64,000 nucleotides of DNA, taken from the NCBI RefSeq assembly GCF_003345655.1, contig NZ_QQOH01000001.1, positions 1,426,001-1,490,000 on the forward strand, written 5' to 3'. The position numbers and the translations under genes were made by a program. The DNA comes from Motiliproteus coralliicola (GTDB lineage Bacteria > Pseudomonadota > Gammaproteobacteria > Pseudomonadales > Balneatricaceae). Positions 36,901 to 44,800 of this stretch are shown piece after piece. The number at the start of each line of letters is the position of its first letter. The stretch's first letter is position 1. The notes beneath the pieces are model-generated. The model searched no databases, was not told the origin of the DNA, and saw nothing but the letters and a program-made list of their open reading frames with translations.

Positions 36901-36992
36901 TGTTCGGGCTCGGGTTTGCCACCCTGCTGACCCTGATCGTGGTGCCGGTGTTGTTCGCGCTGTTTTATGGGGTGCGTTATCGCGCGGCTTAA
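33936..36992 (+). CDS. RND-family multidrug efflux permease
   Basis: A 1018-residue proton-driven pump of the AcrB superfamily, with 12 helices and two large periplasmic loops (about residues 35-335 and 555-870). The family features are ENALQQLSYLDNITSTSSNG, MFLTITGQ, and GMLVDNAIVVTEG in helix 4. The helix-4 motif has D402-N403 where AcrB has two adjacent Asp; similar Asn forms occur in other RND branches. The C-terminal MALLAVLSLVGMQLKNGIVLVEEI is typical. Together with the adaptor it forms the inner part of a tripartite pump, probably regulated by the divergent TetR repressor. Substrates unknown. Confidence 0.93.
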   Translation: MDLTEYSIRNRTISWMVVLLLIGGGFLAFNDLGRLEDPNFTIKQAIILLDYPGASALEVEEEVTLPVENALQQLSYLDNITSTSSNGLAQIMVEMKSIYRKDDLAQIWDEMRRKIHDMQGRLPPGVSEPRIIDDFGDVYGMFLTITGQDYSYEELADYTDYLRRELVLVPGVGKVNVGGRRQEQVFIEADRAKLTATGFAMSDIQNLLRTQNLVGDAGKIRVGSEYLRISSKTEDGDGLSGLANMLIGNVDGQLIYLQDVATISKSYADPPAHLYRFNGQSALTLGISFASGVNVVKVGEAIDTRLAELEGQRPVGMLLGTVYDQPGQVAESVDNFLISLGQAVLIVILVLLFTMGLKPGILMSSVLMLTILGTFIVMDIYAIELHRISLGALIIALGMLVDNAIVVTEGIMIGLQRGQTRLQAAKSVVGHTKWPLMGATIISITAFAPIGLSPDASGEFTGSLFWVLLISLLLSWIFAITLTPFFCYLMFKEQRTTTDGETGDPYRGFAYQGYRVLLQLCLRFRWLTMTAMLAALIAALAGFTQVKQAFFPASSLPMFMVEYWLPEGSDIRAVNADIQTLEQDLQQFEQIQQITATIGRGAERFMLTYSQEFSYPSYAQLIIRVENFDQVQPTIDELRQLLNQRYPQAFTKFQRFTIGPSTKAKIEARLIGPDPQVLRRYSEQVIAVFEADPDTINVRQDWRERTKVLQPVYNEAEGRRLGISKSDLDTAVATHVEGETVGLYRHGTKLLPIVIRPPATERASIGSLEDIQVYSPAKGAYVNIGQVMERVDLAWEDPLIKRRDRKRTLSVQADPIDGMTATTLHNKIRGKIEAIELPPGYELQWGGEYETQRDANKAVFAFVPLGVLVMIVLTVVLFGSAKQALVVWITVPLSVIGVTIGLLVMDSPFSFMALLAVLSLVGMQLKNGIVLVEEIKRLREDEGQPWLESITQAAISRLRPVTMAAITTVLGMLPLLSDVFFQPMAVTIMFGLGFATLLTLIVVPVLFALFYGVRYRAA

Positions 36993-37040
36993 CAACAGGC
37001 TACTCAGTCCGAAGCGCCGGGTTACTGATTCGATAAAATA

Positions 37041-37109
37041 GCGCCCCTACTCGACCTGCGGGGGCGCAGGGATCCAGTGAAGGGGGTCAGCTTCGGTGAC
37101 TCCCCCTTC
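37041..37109. terminator. Two hairpins between the RND pump and the demethylase-like gene
   Basis: First hairpin GCGCCCC (37041-37047)/GGGGCGC (37061-37067). Second GAAGGGGGTCA (37079-37089)/TGAC-TCCCCCTTC (37097-37109) with a two-base bulge. They lie between convergent genes and probably terminate transcription from either side; T-tracts are modest. Confidence 0.55.
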
Positions 37110-37135
37110 CATGCTTTCCTACCCGAACACCGGCA

Positions 37136-39172
37136 TCAGATATCTTTGACCAGCCTCAGCGCATCGTAGATCGCGGCATGAGTATTTCTGGAAGAGACCG
37201 CGTCTCCGATACGGAATAACTGGAACTCGCCATTCTCGTTCGAGCGGATCCTTTGTGGGCGCCCTGCCACGAGATCTTCATAGTTCACCTCGCCCAGGTT
37301 GATCGACAACGGTTTCAACTCGGTATAGACATCATCCAGGGGGCGGGTGCCGTGATTCACCACCACCTGATCCACAGATCGATCACGCCGGAAGTCACCA
37401 TAGTCACTACCGACGACGGCTTTGAGACCAGCCCCGTCACGGGTGACGCTTTTCAACCGCCAGGCCACGGTAAAGGTGGTATCAAGTACCTGCAGGGATC
37501 GCATATAGGGGACTAGATTCATCGCCATCACTTCGGGGGCGAAGGAACGATCCGGGGTCATCACTTCGACTTTGGCGCCGCTGGAAGCGATAATTTCCGC
37601 CGCCTGAAGCCCGGCATGATCTCCGGCATCATCGAAGATCAGCACATTGTTACCCGGTTTTACATCACCGGCGATAATGTCCCAGGCGGACACCACCAGC
37701 TCATTGCCCTGTTCCAAGATATCGGTATGGGGCAAACCACCGGTCGCCACGATCACCACGTCCGGATTTTGCTCACGCACCCCATCGCCATCGGCAAAGT
37801 TGTTGAAATGGAACTTCACCCCCATCTCGATGCATTCGTCATAGCGCCAGTCGGTGATGGAAATCATCTCCCGGCGCCGTTCCGATTGAGACGTCAGCAG
37901 CACCTGACCACCGGTTTTATCCGCGGCTTCAAAGACGGTGACCTGATGCCCCCGTGTCGCGGCAACCCTGGCGGCTTCAAGCCCGGCCGGGCCGGCCCCG
38001 ATGACAACAACCTTCTTGGGCTGGTCCGCTTTGGGGATGTCGTGGGGGATGGAGAGTTCACGCCCGGTGGCCGGGTTGTGAATACAGTAGGCCTCACCGC
38101 CCTGATAGATCCGATCGAGACAGTAATTGGCACCGACACAGGGACGAATGCGATGCTCCTGGCCCGAGGTGATTTTACGAATGATATGTGGATCCGCCAT
38201 ATGGGCACGGGTCATCCCCACCATGTCCAGTTTGCCGCTGTCGATCGCATAGCGCGCCGTGGCCACATCGGGGATTTTTGCGGCATGGAAGACGGGCAAA
38301 TTGGTCGCCTGTTTGACCCGTGCGGCAAAGTCCAGGTGTGGTGCATTGCGCATCCCCTGCACCGGGATCACGTCGGTTAAGCCCGGATCGGTATCGATAT
38401 GGCCCCGAACCACATTGAGAAAATCGACCATCCCCGATTGTTCGAGCAGCCGTGAAATTTCAATACCATCGTCTTCGTTCAAGCCACCGGGAACCGCTTC
38501 GTCGGCGGTATAGCGGACCCCGACAATAAAGTCGTCGCCGACCCGTTTTCTGATCGCAGCTAAGGTATCGAAGGTAAAACGCAGTCGATTGTTCAGGTCT
38601 CCGCCATAGGGCGCCTCGAGCGAATTGGTTAACGGCGACCAGAACTGATCCATCAGGTGGCCATAGGCCTGTAACTCGATGCCGTCCAGACCGGCGGCTT
38701 TCATACGCTCGGCGGCATCGGCGTAATCATTGATGATCCGATCGATATCCCAATCTTCGGCCTGCTTCGGAAAGGCCCGATGCGCAGCCTCACGCTCGTG
38801 CCCTGCCGAGACCGCAGGCAACCAATCCCCTTTGTCCCAACGGGTACGTCGTCCAAGATGGGTTAGCTGAATCATCACCGCCGTACCGTAGTCATGGCAC
38901 TCATCAGCAATCTGTTTCATCCAGCCTACGACCTCATCCTGCCAGGCGAGGATGTTGTTGAATACCGGCGGACTATCACGCGACACGGACGCCGAGCCGG
39001 CCGTCATCGTCAACGCGACACCGGCTTTGGCCCGCTCCACCGTATAGGCCCGGTACTTGTCTTTTGGCATCCCGTTTTCAGGATAAGCCGGTTCATGGGA
39101 CGTGATCATGATCCGATTGCGCAGAGTTAGGTGCTTTAACTGAAACGGGCTGAGTAATGGGTCTTTGGACAT
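37136..39172 (-). CDS. Flavin/Fe-S demethylase-like oxidoreductase (DgcA/StcD or trimethylamine dehydrogenase family)
   Basis: A 678-residue enzyme: N-terminal OYE-like FMN barrel (about residues 1-330), a short Fe-S region, and a C-terminal FAD/NAD(P)-binding module (VVIGAGPAGLEAARVAATRG near residue 390). It resembles DgcA, StcD and TMADH, which remove N-methyl groups from dimethylglycine, proline betaine or amines. The start FQLKHLTLRNRIMITSHEPAY fits. The cluster motif reads CVGANYC...C, with Ala where 2,4-dienoyl-CoA reductases have Cys. The ribosome-binding site AGGTGG fixes the start. It is divergent from a TetR regulator and ProC-like gene; likely substrate is an N-methylated amino acid, by inference. 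Confidence 0.85.
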   Translation of the reverse strand: MSKDPLLSPFQLKHLTLRNRIMITSHEPAYPENGMPKDKYRAYTVERAKAGVALTMTAGSASVSRDSPPVFNNILAWQDEVVGWMKQIADECHDYGTAVMIQLTHLGRRTRWDKGDWLPAVSAGHEREAAHRAFPKQAEDWDIDRIINDYADAAERMKAAGLDGIELQAYGHLMDQFWSPLTNSLEAPYGGDLNNRLRFTFDTLAAIRKRVGDDFIVGVRYTADEAVPGGLNEDDGIEISRLLEQSGMVDFLNVVRGHIDTDPGLTDVIPVQGMRNAPHLDFAARVKQATNLPVFHAAKIPDVATARYAIDSGKLDMVGMTRAHMADPHIIRKITSGQEHRIRPCVGANYCLDRIYQGGEAYCIHNPATGRELSIPHDIPKADQPKKVVVIGAGPAGLEAARVAATRGHQVTVFEAADKTGGQVLLTSQSERRREMISITDWRYDECIEMGVKFHFNNFADGDGVREQNPDVVIVATGGLPHTDILEQGNELVVSAWDIIAGDVKPGNNVLIFDDAGDHAGLQAAEIIASSGAKVEVMTPDRSFAPEVMAMNLVPYMRSLQVLDTTFTVAWRLKSVTRDGAGLKAVVGSDYGDFRRDRSVDQVVVNHGTRPLDDVYTELKPLSINLGEVNYEDLVAGRPQRIRSNENGEFQLFRIGDAVSSRNTHAAIYDALRLVKDI

Positions 39173-39224
39173 GATCCACCTCGGTTCTTATTGCCATTTT
39201 TTCAGCGACCCTACCCCTCAATGT

Positions 39225-39255
39225 ACACCAGTGTCAATCATGAACACACTGGTGT
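39225..39255. promoter_or_regulatory. Double palindromic operator in the demethylase/TetR promoter
   Basis: Two copies of the palindrome ACAC(CA/TG)GTGT at 39225-39234 and 39246-39255, also inverted repeats of each other, 21 bp centre to centre (two helical turns). They lie 53 bp upstream of the demethylase gene and 45 bp upstream of the TetR start. Confidence 0.85.
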
Positions 39256-39299
39256 CGTTTTCATTGACGTCTTTGTTGAGACTGGCTATAAAGCCCGGC

Positions 39300-39935
39300 A
39301 TGAATAGCAATAAAGACAAATCCCCGGATTCGCGCAGTTCCCGAGAGCTCTGGCTCTCGGCCGCCTTTGAGGCCTTGGTTCAGAACGGAGTTGGCGCCGT
39401 CAAGATCCAACCGCTGGCGGAGCAGTTAAAGTTATCCCGGACCAGCTTTTACTGGTATTTCAAGGACAGAAAAGCGCTGTTAGCCGCGCTGATTGAAGAG
39501 TGGAATCATAAGAATACCGGCGGGTTAACCGCAGCAAGCGAAGCCTACGCCGAATCACTTGCAGAAGCGGTACTCAATGTCATCAGCGCATTTCTTGATC
39601 CCAACCAGTTTGATTCCAAGTTGGACTTTGCGATCCGAAGCTGGGCGTTGCAGGATCCGGACGTAATGGAAGAAGTCAGAATCGCGGATGAGGTTCGACT
39701 ACAAGCCCTCACCGCCATGTTCGAAAAACACGGCTACGACAGCCACGATGCCGATGTGCGCGCCCGAACCATCTATCTGGTCCAGATCGGCTATATCTCG
39801 ATGCAAGTCCAAGAGGATTTGGCCACCCGGATGGCGCGTATTCCCAACTATGTCGCCACCTATACCGGCCAGCAGCCTACCCCCAATGAGATCGCACGCT
39901 TCCATGCTCGCCACCATTTCGTTCCTGAGTCTTAA
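39300..39935 (+). CDS. TetR-family regulator of the demethylase locus
   Basis: A 211-residue TetR-type regulator: SRELWLSAAFEALVQNGVGAVKI, then LSRTSFYWYFKDRKALLAAL is the recognition region, and a ligand domain of TetR C-terminal type follows. The open frame extends to 39165, but ATG at 39300 is immediately before the conserved part and the extended form would span the operators. It is divergent from the demethylase-like gene and 18 bases upstream of the ProC-like gene. A regulator of both directions, sensing the demethylase substrate or product, is plausible. Confidence 0.87.
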   Translation: MNSNKDKSPDSRSSRELWLSAAFEALVQNGVGAVKIQPLAEQLKLSRTSFYWYFKDRKALLAALIEEWNHKNTGGLTAASEAYAESLAEAVLNVISAFLDPNQFDSKLDFAIRSWALQDPDVMEEVRIADEVRLQALTAMFEKHGYDSHDADVRARTIYLVQIGYISMQVQEDLATRMARIPNYVATYTGQQPTPNEIARFHARHHFVPES

Positions 39936-39953
39936 AACCACGGAGCCGATGCC

Positions 39954-40754
39954 ATGCTGAAACGGGTTGGTCTGGTGGGGGCAACAGGTTGGATGGGCGC
40001 ACTGATTGGCCAGGCCCTGCTTTCCGGCAACAGGCTCCGTCCGGAGCAGCTGAGCTGCCTGAACCGTAGCACCGCCAACGCCGGTTACGCGGCCTATCCC
40101 GCGGTCAGGTGGGCCGCCAATTTTTCCGAACTAATCGAGCACAGCGATACCCTGATTTTATCCGTGCGGCCGGAACAGTTTCGTGACGCGAATTTCTACT
40201 GTGGCGATAAGCTGGTGATCTCACTGATGGCCGGCATTCCGATGAAAGAGCTTGCCGAGCGGACCGGTGCATCACGGATTATTCGAGCCATGCCTAATGC
40301 CGCCGCTGAAATAGGCCGCTCCTTCACTCCCTGGTTCGCCAGTCCAGAAACAGCAGAAACCGACCGCCACATCGCAACTTGTATCCTTGAAACGATCGGC
40401 ACAGCTCAGCAGCTCGATGATGAGCAACAACTGAACTTTCTAACCGGTTTGTCGGGTGCCGGACCTGCCTACATCGCCCTTCTAATTTCTGCGCTGTCTC
40501 AAGCGGCGATGAATATCGGCATACCCAAAGAAATCGCATTAAAAGCTGCGACAGCAACGGGGGTAGATGCCGGGGAAATACTATCGAAGACCAATAAAGG
40601 CACTGAAACAGTTATTCAACAGTATCTAGATTATGACGGTGTGATAGCGGCGGCGCTCAAGGCCGCAGAAGCTGGCGGCTTTCACGCTTCTATCAACAAT
40701 GCTCTTCTGGCGGCCAGCCGAAAAGTTTCTGATATGGAGAGCCAAGCGGACTAG
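39954..40754 (+). CDS. ProC-like NAD(P)-dependent reductase, divergent pyrroline-5-carboxylate reductase family
   Basis: A 266-residue protein with an N-terminal Rossmann motif GLVGATGWMG, SVRPEQF, SLMAGIPM and RAMPNAAAEIG, and a C-terminal dimerisation helix bundle with LSGAGPAYIALL near residue 167. These place it in the ProC family. However, the signature SPGGTT near the C-terminus is replaced by DYDGVI (about residues 226-231), so the active-site Thr is missing. It probably reduces a related cyclic imine or has another role. It follows the TetR gene by 18 bases, with GGAG before the ATG, opposite the demethylase gene. A housekeeping ProC may lie elsewhere. Confidence 0.82.
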   Translation: MLKRVGLVGATGWMGALIGQALLSGNRLRPEQLSCLNRSTANAGYAAYPAVRWAANFSELIEHSDTLILSVRPEQFRDANFYCGDKLVISLMAGIPMKELAERTGASRIIRAMPNAAAEIGRSFTPWFASPETAETDRHIATCILETIGTAQQLDDEQQLNFLTGLSGAGPAYIALLISALSQAAMNIGIPKEIALKAATATGVDAGEILSKTNKGTETVIQQYLDYDGVIAAALKAAEAGGFHASINNALLAASRKVSDMESQAD

Positions 40755-40829
40755 CGTTTGTCAGCTTTACCGTGACTTTCCTGTAGTTATGTAGAATCTG
40801 GAGGACCTAGCTTTCGCCTGGTTTGGACC

Positions 40830-41609
40830 CTAATCCGACTTGGGCAGCTTCAGCTGATCAAGCAATTGGGAGGTGTAGTGGCAAGCACATTTCGCCAAAC
40901 AGGGATCTTCAGGGCTAAGGCAGTAGCCGGGCTTGTTCGGTTTGCCCTTGTTTTCTTCCAGATAGAACTCATCGGGATTGAGTTTGACGAAATCAAACAA
41001 AGGGATAGCTAAAGTCGTCCCGCAGCAACAGTTGAACAGGAACAGATTGAAGTAGTGATTCTTCTGATCAATCATGCAGTCCAGCAACTGCTTGTCCCCG
41101 TCCGCCACAAACTCATCCAGATTTCGCCAGGTTTTGCCGCAAAAGCTGCAAATTTTGAAGCAGCTGTCAGACTCGCTTGAGAACGCAGCGGTATAGCCCC
41201 AGTTTTCCGGCAAATCACGCCCATCCAGGTAATCGGCGATCTTGCTATCCTCGATCAGGATGTGGTGAGCGATCCAGTCCTTCAGAAACTCCAGCAGCTC
41301 CAGGTCAATCGACTTGGCCCCGGAGAGATACATTCGGGACAGTTCGGTGGCGTGATCGGCCAGATCTAAATGCTGGTCTTGATGGCGTTGCAGAAGCGGA
41401 AAGCCGATCGCCCGCATCACGGCCTCTTCATTGTGGAAGTGCTTCTCCGTATAGCGGATCAGATGAGAAAAGGTTTCCGCCAGACTTTGCTGCGAATCAT
41501 TCGCCAGGATTTTACTGTGCAGGCCATTGACCAGGGCCACCAAAAATTTATGCTCTACGTCGATCTCAGGGATACCGATACTGAGTTCGTCACTCCACTC
41601 TATGATCAC
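40830..41609 (-). CDS. Bacteriohemerythrin fused to a Cys-rich domain
   Basis: A 259-residue protein. Residues 1-135 form a hemerythrin domain with full diiron ligands: H20 in DVEHKF, H and E in HFHNEEAVM, HQDQH, and HHILIEDSKI. Such domains bind O2 or sense it. The C-terminal half (about 145-259) has 11 cysteines in the pattern CFKICSFCGKTW, NCCCGTTLAI and GYC..PC..CAC, probably binding zinc or an Fe-S cluster. The CxxCGKxW...CGTTLAI pattern occurs, as I recall, in small uncharacterised proteins. It is read in the same direction as, and just downstream of, the binding-protein/GGDEF/hemerythrin gene. Confidence 0.87.
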   Translation of the reverse strand: MIIEWSDELSIGIPEIDVEHKFLVALVNGLHSKILANDSQQSLAETFSHLIRYTEKHFHNEEAVMRAIGFPLLQRHQDQHLDLADHATELSRMYLSGAKSIDLELLEFLKDWIAHHILIEDSKIADYLDGRDLPENWGYTAAFSSESDSCFKICSFCGKTWRNLDEFVADGDKQLLDCMIDQKNHYFNLFLFNCCCGTTLAIPLFDFVKLNPDEFYLEENKGKPNKPGYCLSPEDPCLAKCACHYTSQLLDQLKLPKSD

Positions 41610-41810
41610 TGTTCATTCCTGGGCTGAGCGTTTTCGACGGGGCTTGAACCCGGATTCTCACAACCAACACTGTGTCGATTCTGCCAGCGGCAAGCAAGGC
41701 TCGGCCTGATCCAATTGGGGTAAATTTCGACTAAGTGATAAGCCCGCAGCCGATCAAACCGGCCAGAACACGGATATTTACCGAACGCCAGAAACTACCG
41801 CCCCCAGTAA

Positions 41811-44800
41811 TTAGCGAACCCAGGCAAAGAACCGGGCATCACTGATCAGCAGGTGATTGGTGATAACCTCCTGGGTCAGGTAATAGATGATCCTGTTGTT
41901 GTCGATCAAGCCCCGATTAAAATCCGACAACAGCTCATAGCCTCGGCGGATAAGCACCTGATGTTCGTTGGCATGGGTGTTTGCCTCCGGGTAGCCCACC
42001 TCCTCCAACAGCCGCTCTTCATCGCGGAAGTGTTCCTCTATGAACTCTAACAGTTGGCCGATTTGGGTAGTGACCTGGGCCTTATCGGCCCCCTCGACCA
42101 TCAATTCAATCATCCGATTGGCCTCTTCGAACAGGTGCTGATGCTGCCCGTCTACCGCATCGCTGCCCGATGAGTATTCGTTTTTCCACTGCAGTCGCAT
42201 CGGGTTTTGAACTCTGAGGTCCACTTCGGCCCGATCCGGATGCACCCGGTTCCGTCCGGAAGCCTTGGCTTGATAAAGCGCCTTGTCGGCAGTTTCATAC
42301 CATTGATTGAAGTTTTGTCCGAGCTCGAATTCCGCCACACCGATACTGACGGTGAACCTCGGTAGCTCATCAGTGTGGATAGCCTCCACCGCCCGTCGTA
42401 GCTTCTCGGCCAGATGAACGGCCCGCTCCAGCGGTGTATCGGACGCCAGAATCAGAAACTCCTCGCCCCCCCAGCGCACCAGATGATCGGTTTCACGCAT
42501 CAACGGCACCAGGCGTTGACTCAGCAGCTTAAGCACCTCGTCGCCGACCCGGTGGCCAAAGTGATCATTGACGGACTTGAAGTGATCGATATCCAGCAAC
42601 AGGATACAGACCGGACTGTTGGCCCGACGCCGACGAGCCATCTCTTGATTCAGAAGGCTCTCGCTGGCGTGCCGATTCAGCAGCCCGGTTAATTGATCGG
42701 TATTGGCAAGCAGCAGGGCCTGATTTTCCGCCCGCTGGCGCAGCTGGACCTCTTCGCGCAGTTTGCGGTTGATCCGGCCGTACCAGACCAGGATCGCGCT
42801 GAACAGGATCACGACACTGAGCAGGGAGGCCAGCGTCATCCGCCAATCGATCCCCTTCTGGTACTTGAACGAAATCCAGTGATTGACGATGTCGTGATGA
42901 TCATCGGGCGTCAGTTGGTTGATCGCCTTATCGAAGATCGCTCGAAGCAGCTGATCGCCCTTTCGCACCCCCACACTCAGCGCCCAGGTCTCCTCAAACT
43001 CGGCCGAAACTTTGAGCTGGCCGATGTAGTTATCCTGGATCCAATAACCGGCCGATACCAACGAATCCGCGTAGCCAAACAGGGTTCCATTGGCCACCCG
43101 CTGCAAGCCGTCGGCAATATCTTTAACTTCGATGAATTTCAGCTCGGGGAATCGACGCTGCAGGCTGCCCCCGAAGGCGTAATCCTTCACCACCCCCACG
43201 GTTTTGCCCTTCAGTCCCGAGATATCACTGATAAAAGGGGCCTCAACAGCTGTAGTCAGTACCAAAGGAGTCTGCAGATAGGGCTGGGTAAAACTGAGAA
43301 AGCTGCGCCTTTGCGGGGTATCCATGATCAAAGGAAACAGATCACACTCGCCATTGCGGCCCGCCTGCAGCGATTCCTGCCAACTATTGGTCGCCCTCAC
43401 CTCCATAGGAAGGTCGATCAAACGCTTAAAGCGAGTAAAGAAATCCGCCGCAATCCCCGTATGCTTCCCATTTTCGAGCGCCTCCAACGGCATCCAGCTT
43501 GGATCGATACAGAGTGTCAGCCGGCCTTTATCGGCCAGATAGGCCCTCTCCTGCGGATTGAGATCCTTCTGCTCTGCGTGACCAGCATCTGCATGCATCC
43601 ATTTACGTTTCAACTCCGACACCTGACGGTAGCTGATCGCTGCCGCCGTCTTGGTCAGGATACTTTTCAGCAGCGTGTTGCCCTTGGCGACCCCCATCGG
43701 TAACTGGGTCTTCACGGGAAGGTCGAACCCCTCCGCCTCGGCTACCTCCACATTGCTAAGCCAGAGTTTCTCGATGTAGTAATTCAATGCCGGCAAGCTT
43801 CCGATTACCGCATCGGCCTTACCCGACGCAACCGCCTTCACCGCATCGCTGGTGGATGCGGTCAGCAGCAGAGCCTGGTTGGGGTAATTGTTGGCCAGGT
43901 AGGCGTGCAGAAAGGTCTTTTTGGCCACGGCGATGACCTTGTTCTGCAGATCCTCCTGTCGGGCAATCTGCTGGCCTCTGCGAACCGCCAGCGCAGAGGT
44001 GTACTCAACATGGTTAAAGGGCGTGAAATCGATAAACTCGCGCCGCTCATCTGTCACGGCGATATGGGGAATAACATCCAGCTCCCCGGTCTTGAGCATC
44101 TCAAGGTACTCGTGCCAGGGCCGGTGACTGACATACTCGATCCGGACACCCATCAGTGTCCCCATCAGATTCATATAGTCGATGCTGTAGCCAACGGGTT
44201 CTCCCCCGTCGTTATAGTTGAACGGAGGGAAGGTGGTAAGGTTCTGAACCCGCAGCACGGGGTGGGCTGCCAGGTAGGCTTTTTCCTCTGCGTTATATTG
44301 AATCCGTGGCATCGGGGCTTGCTGAGACCAGGTCCAGCGGGAAAGAATCCGCTCACTCTCCTTTAGCGGAAATTCGGCCACCGCTTTGTTCAAGATCCCG
44401 GCAAGGATGCCATAGTCTTCCCGCAAAGCGATCACACTGTTCGGGTCCAAGCCGCTGAGCACGTGGATCGGTTCGACCTCGAGTATGCTGTTGCGGGTCA
44501 GGTGATAACTGTCAAGATTCATACCCACAACCACGTCAGCCTGACCGCTGACCAAGGCGTAAAAAGCCTGCTCCGTGGTATCAGTGGCCAGAGGCGGCAA
44601 TCCGCCGTCCAGATGCTTCTCCAGGTAGCGCTGGATATGTCGTTTGTCTCGATGGTATGCGACCCGGAGCCCCTTGAAACTTCTATCCCCGTCGTAGACA
44701 AAGTTTCGGTTCTTATGTGCAAACACCAGGGTAGAGAAATTTATCGGCGACGGAACGCTATGAAAGCCAAGCCCCTGGGCCGTTTCATGGTTCATCGCCC

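Noticed and set aside
41636-41662. tRNA-like T-arm on the minus strand (GGGTTCAAGCCC)
   Set aside because: No matching acceptor stem, D-arm or anticodon arm is present upstream; the stem has a mismatch. It is probably chance.
42693-43703. 336-codon open frame opposite the GGDEF-hemerythrin gene
   Set aside because: No family resemblance or start signals; the opposite strand carries three binding-protein domains in that stretch.
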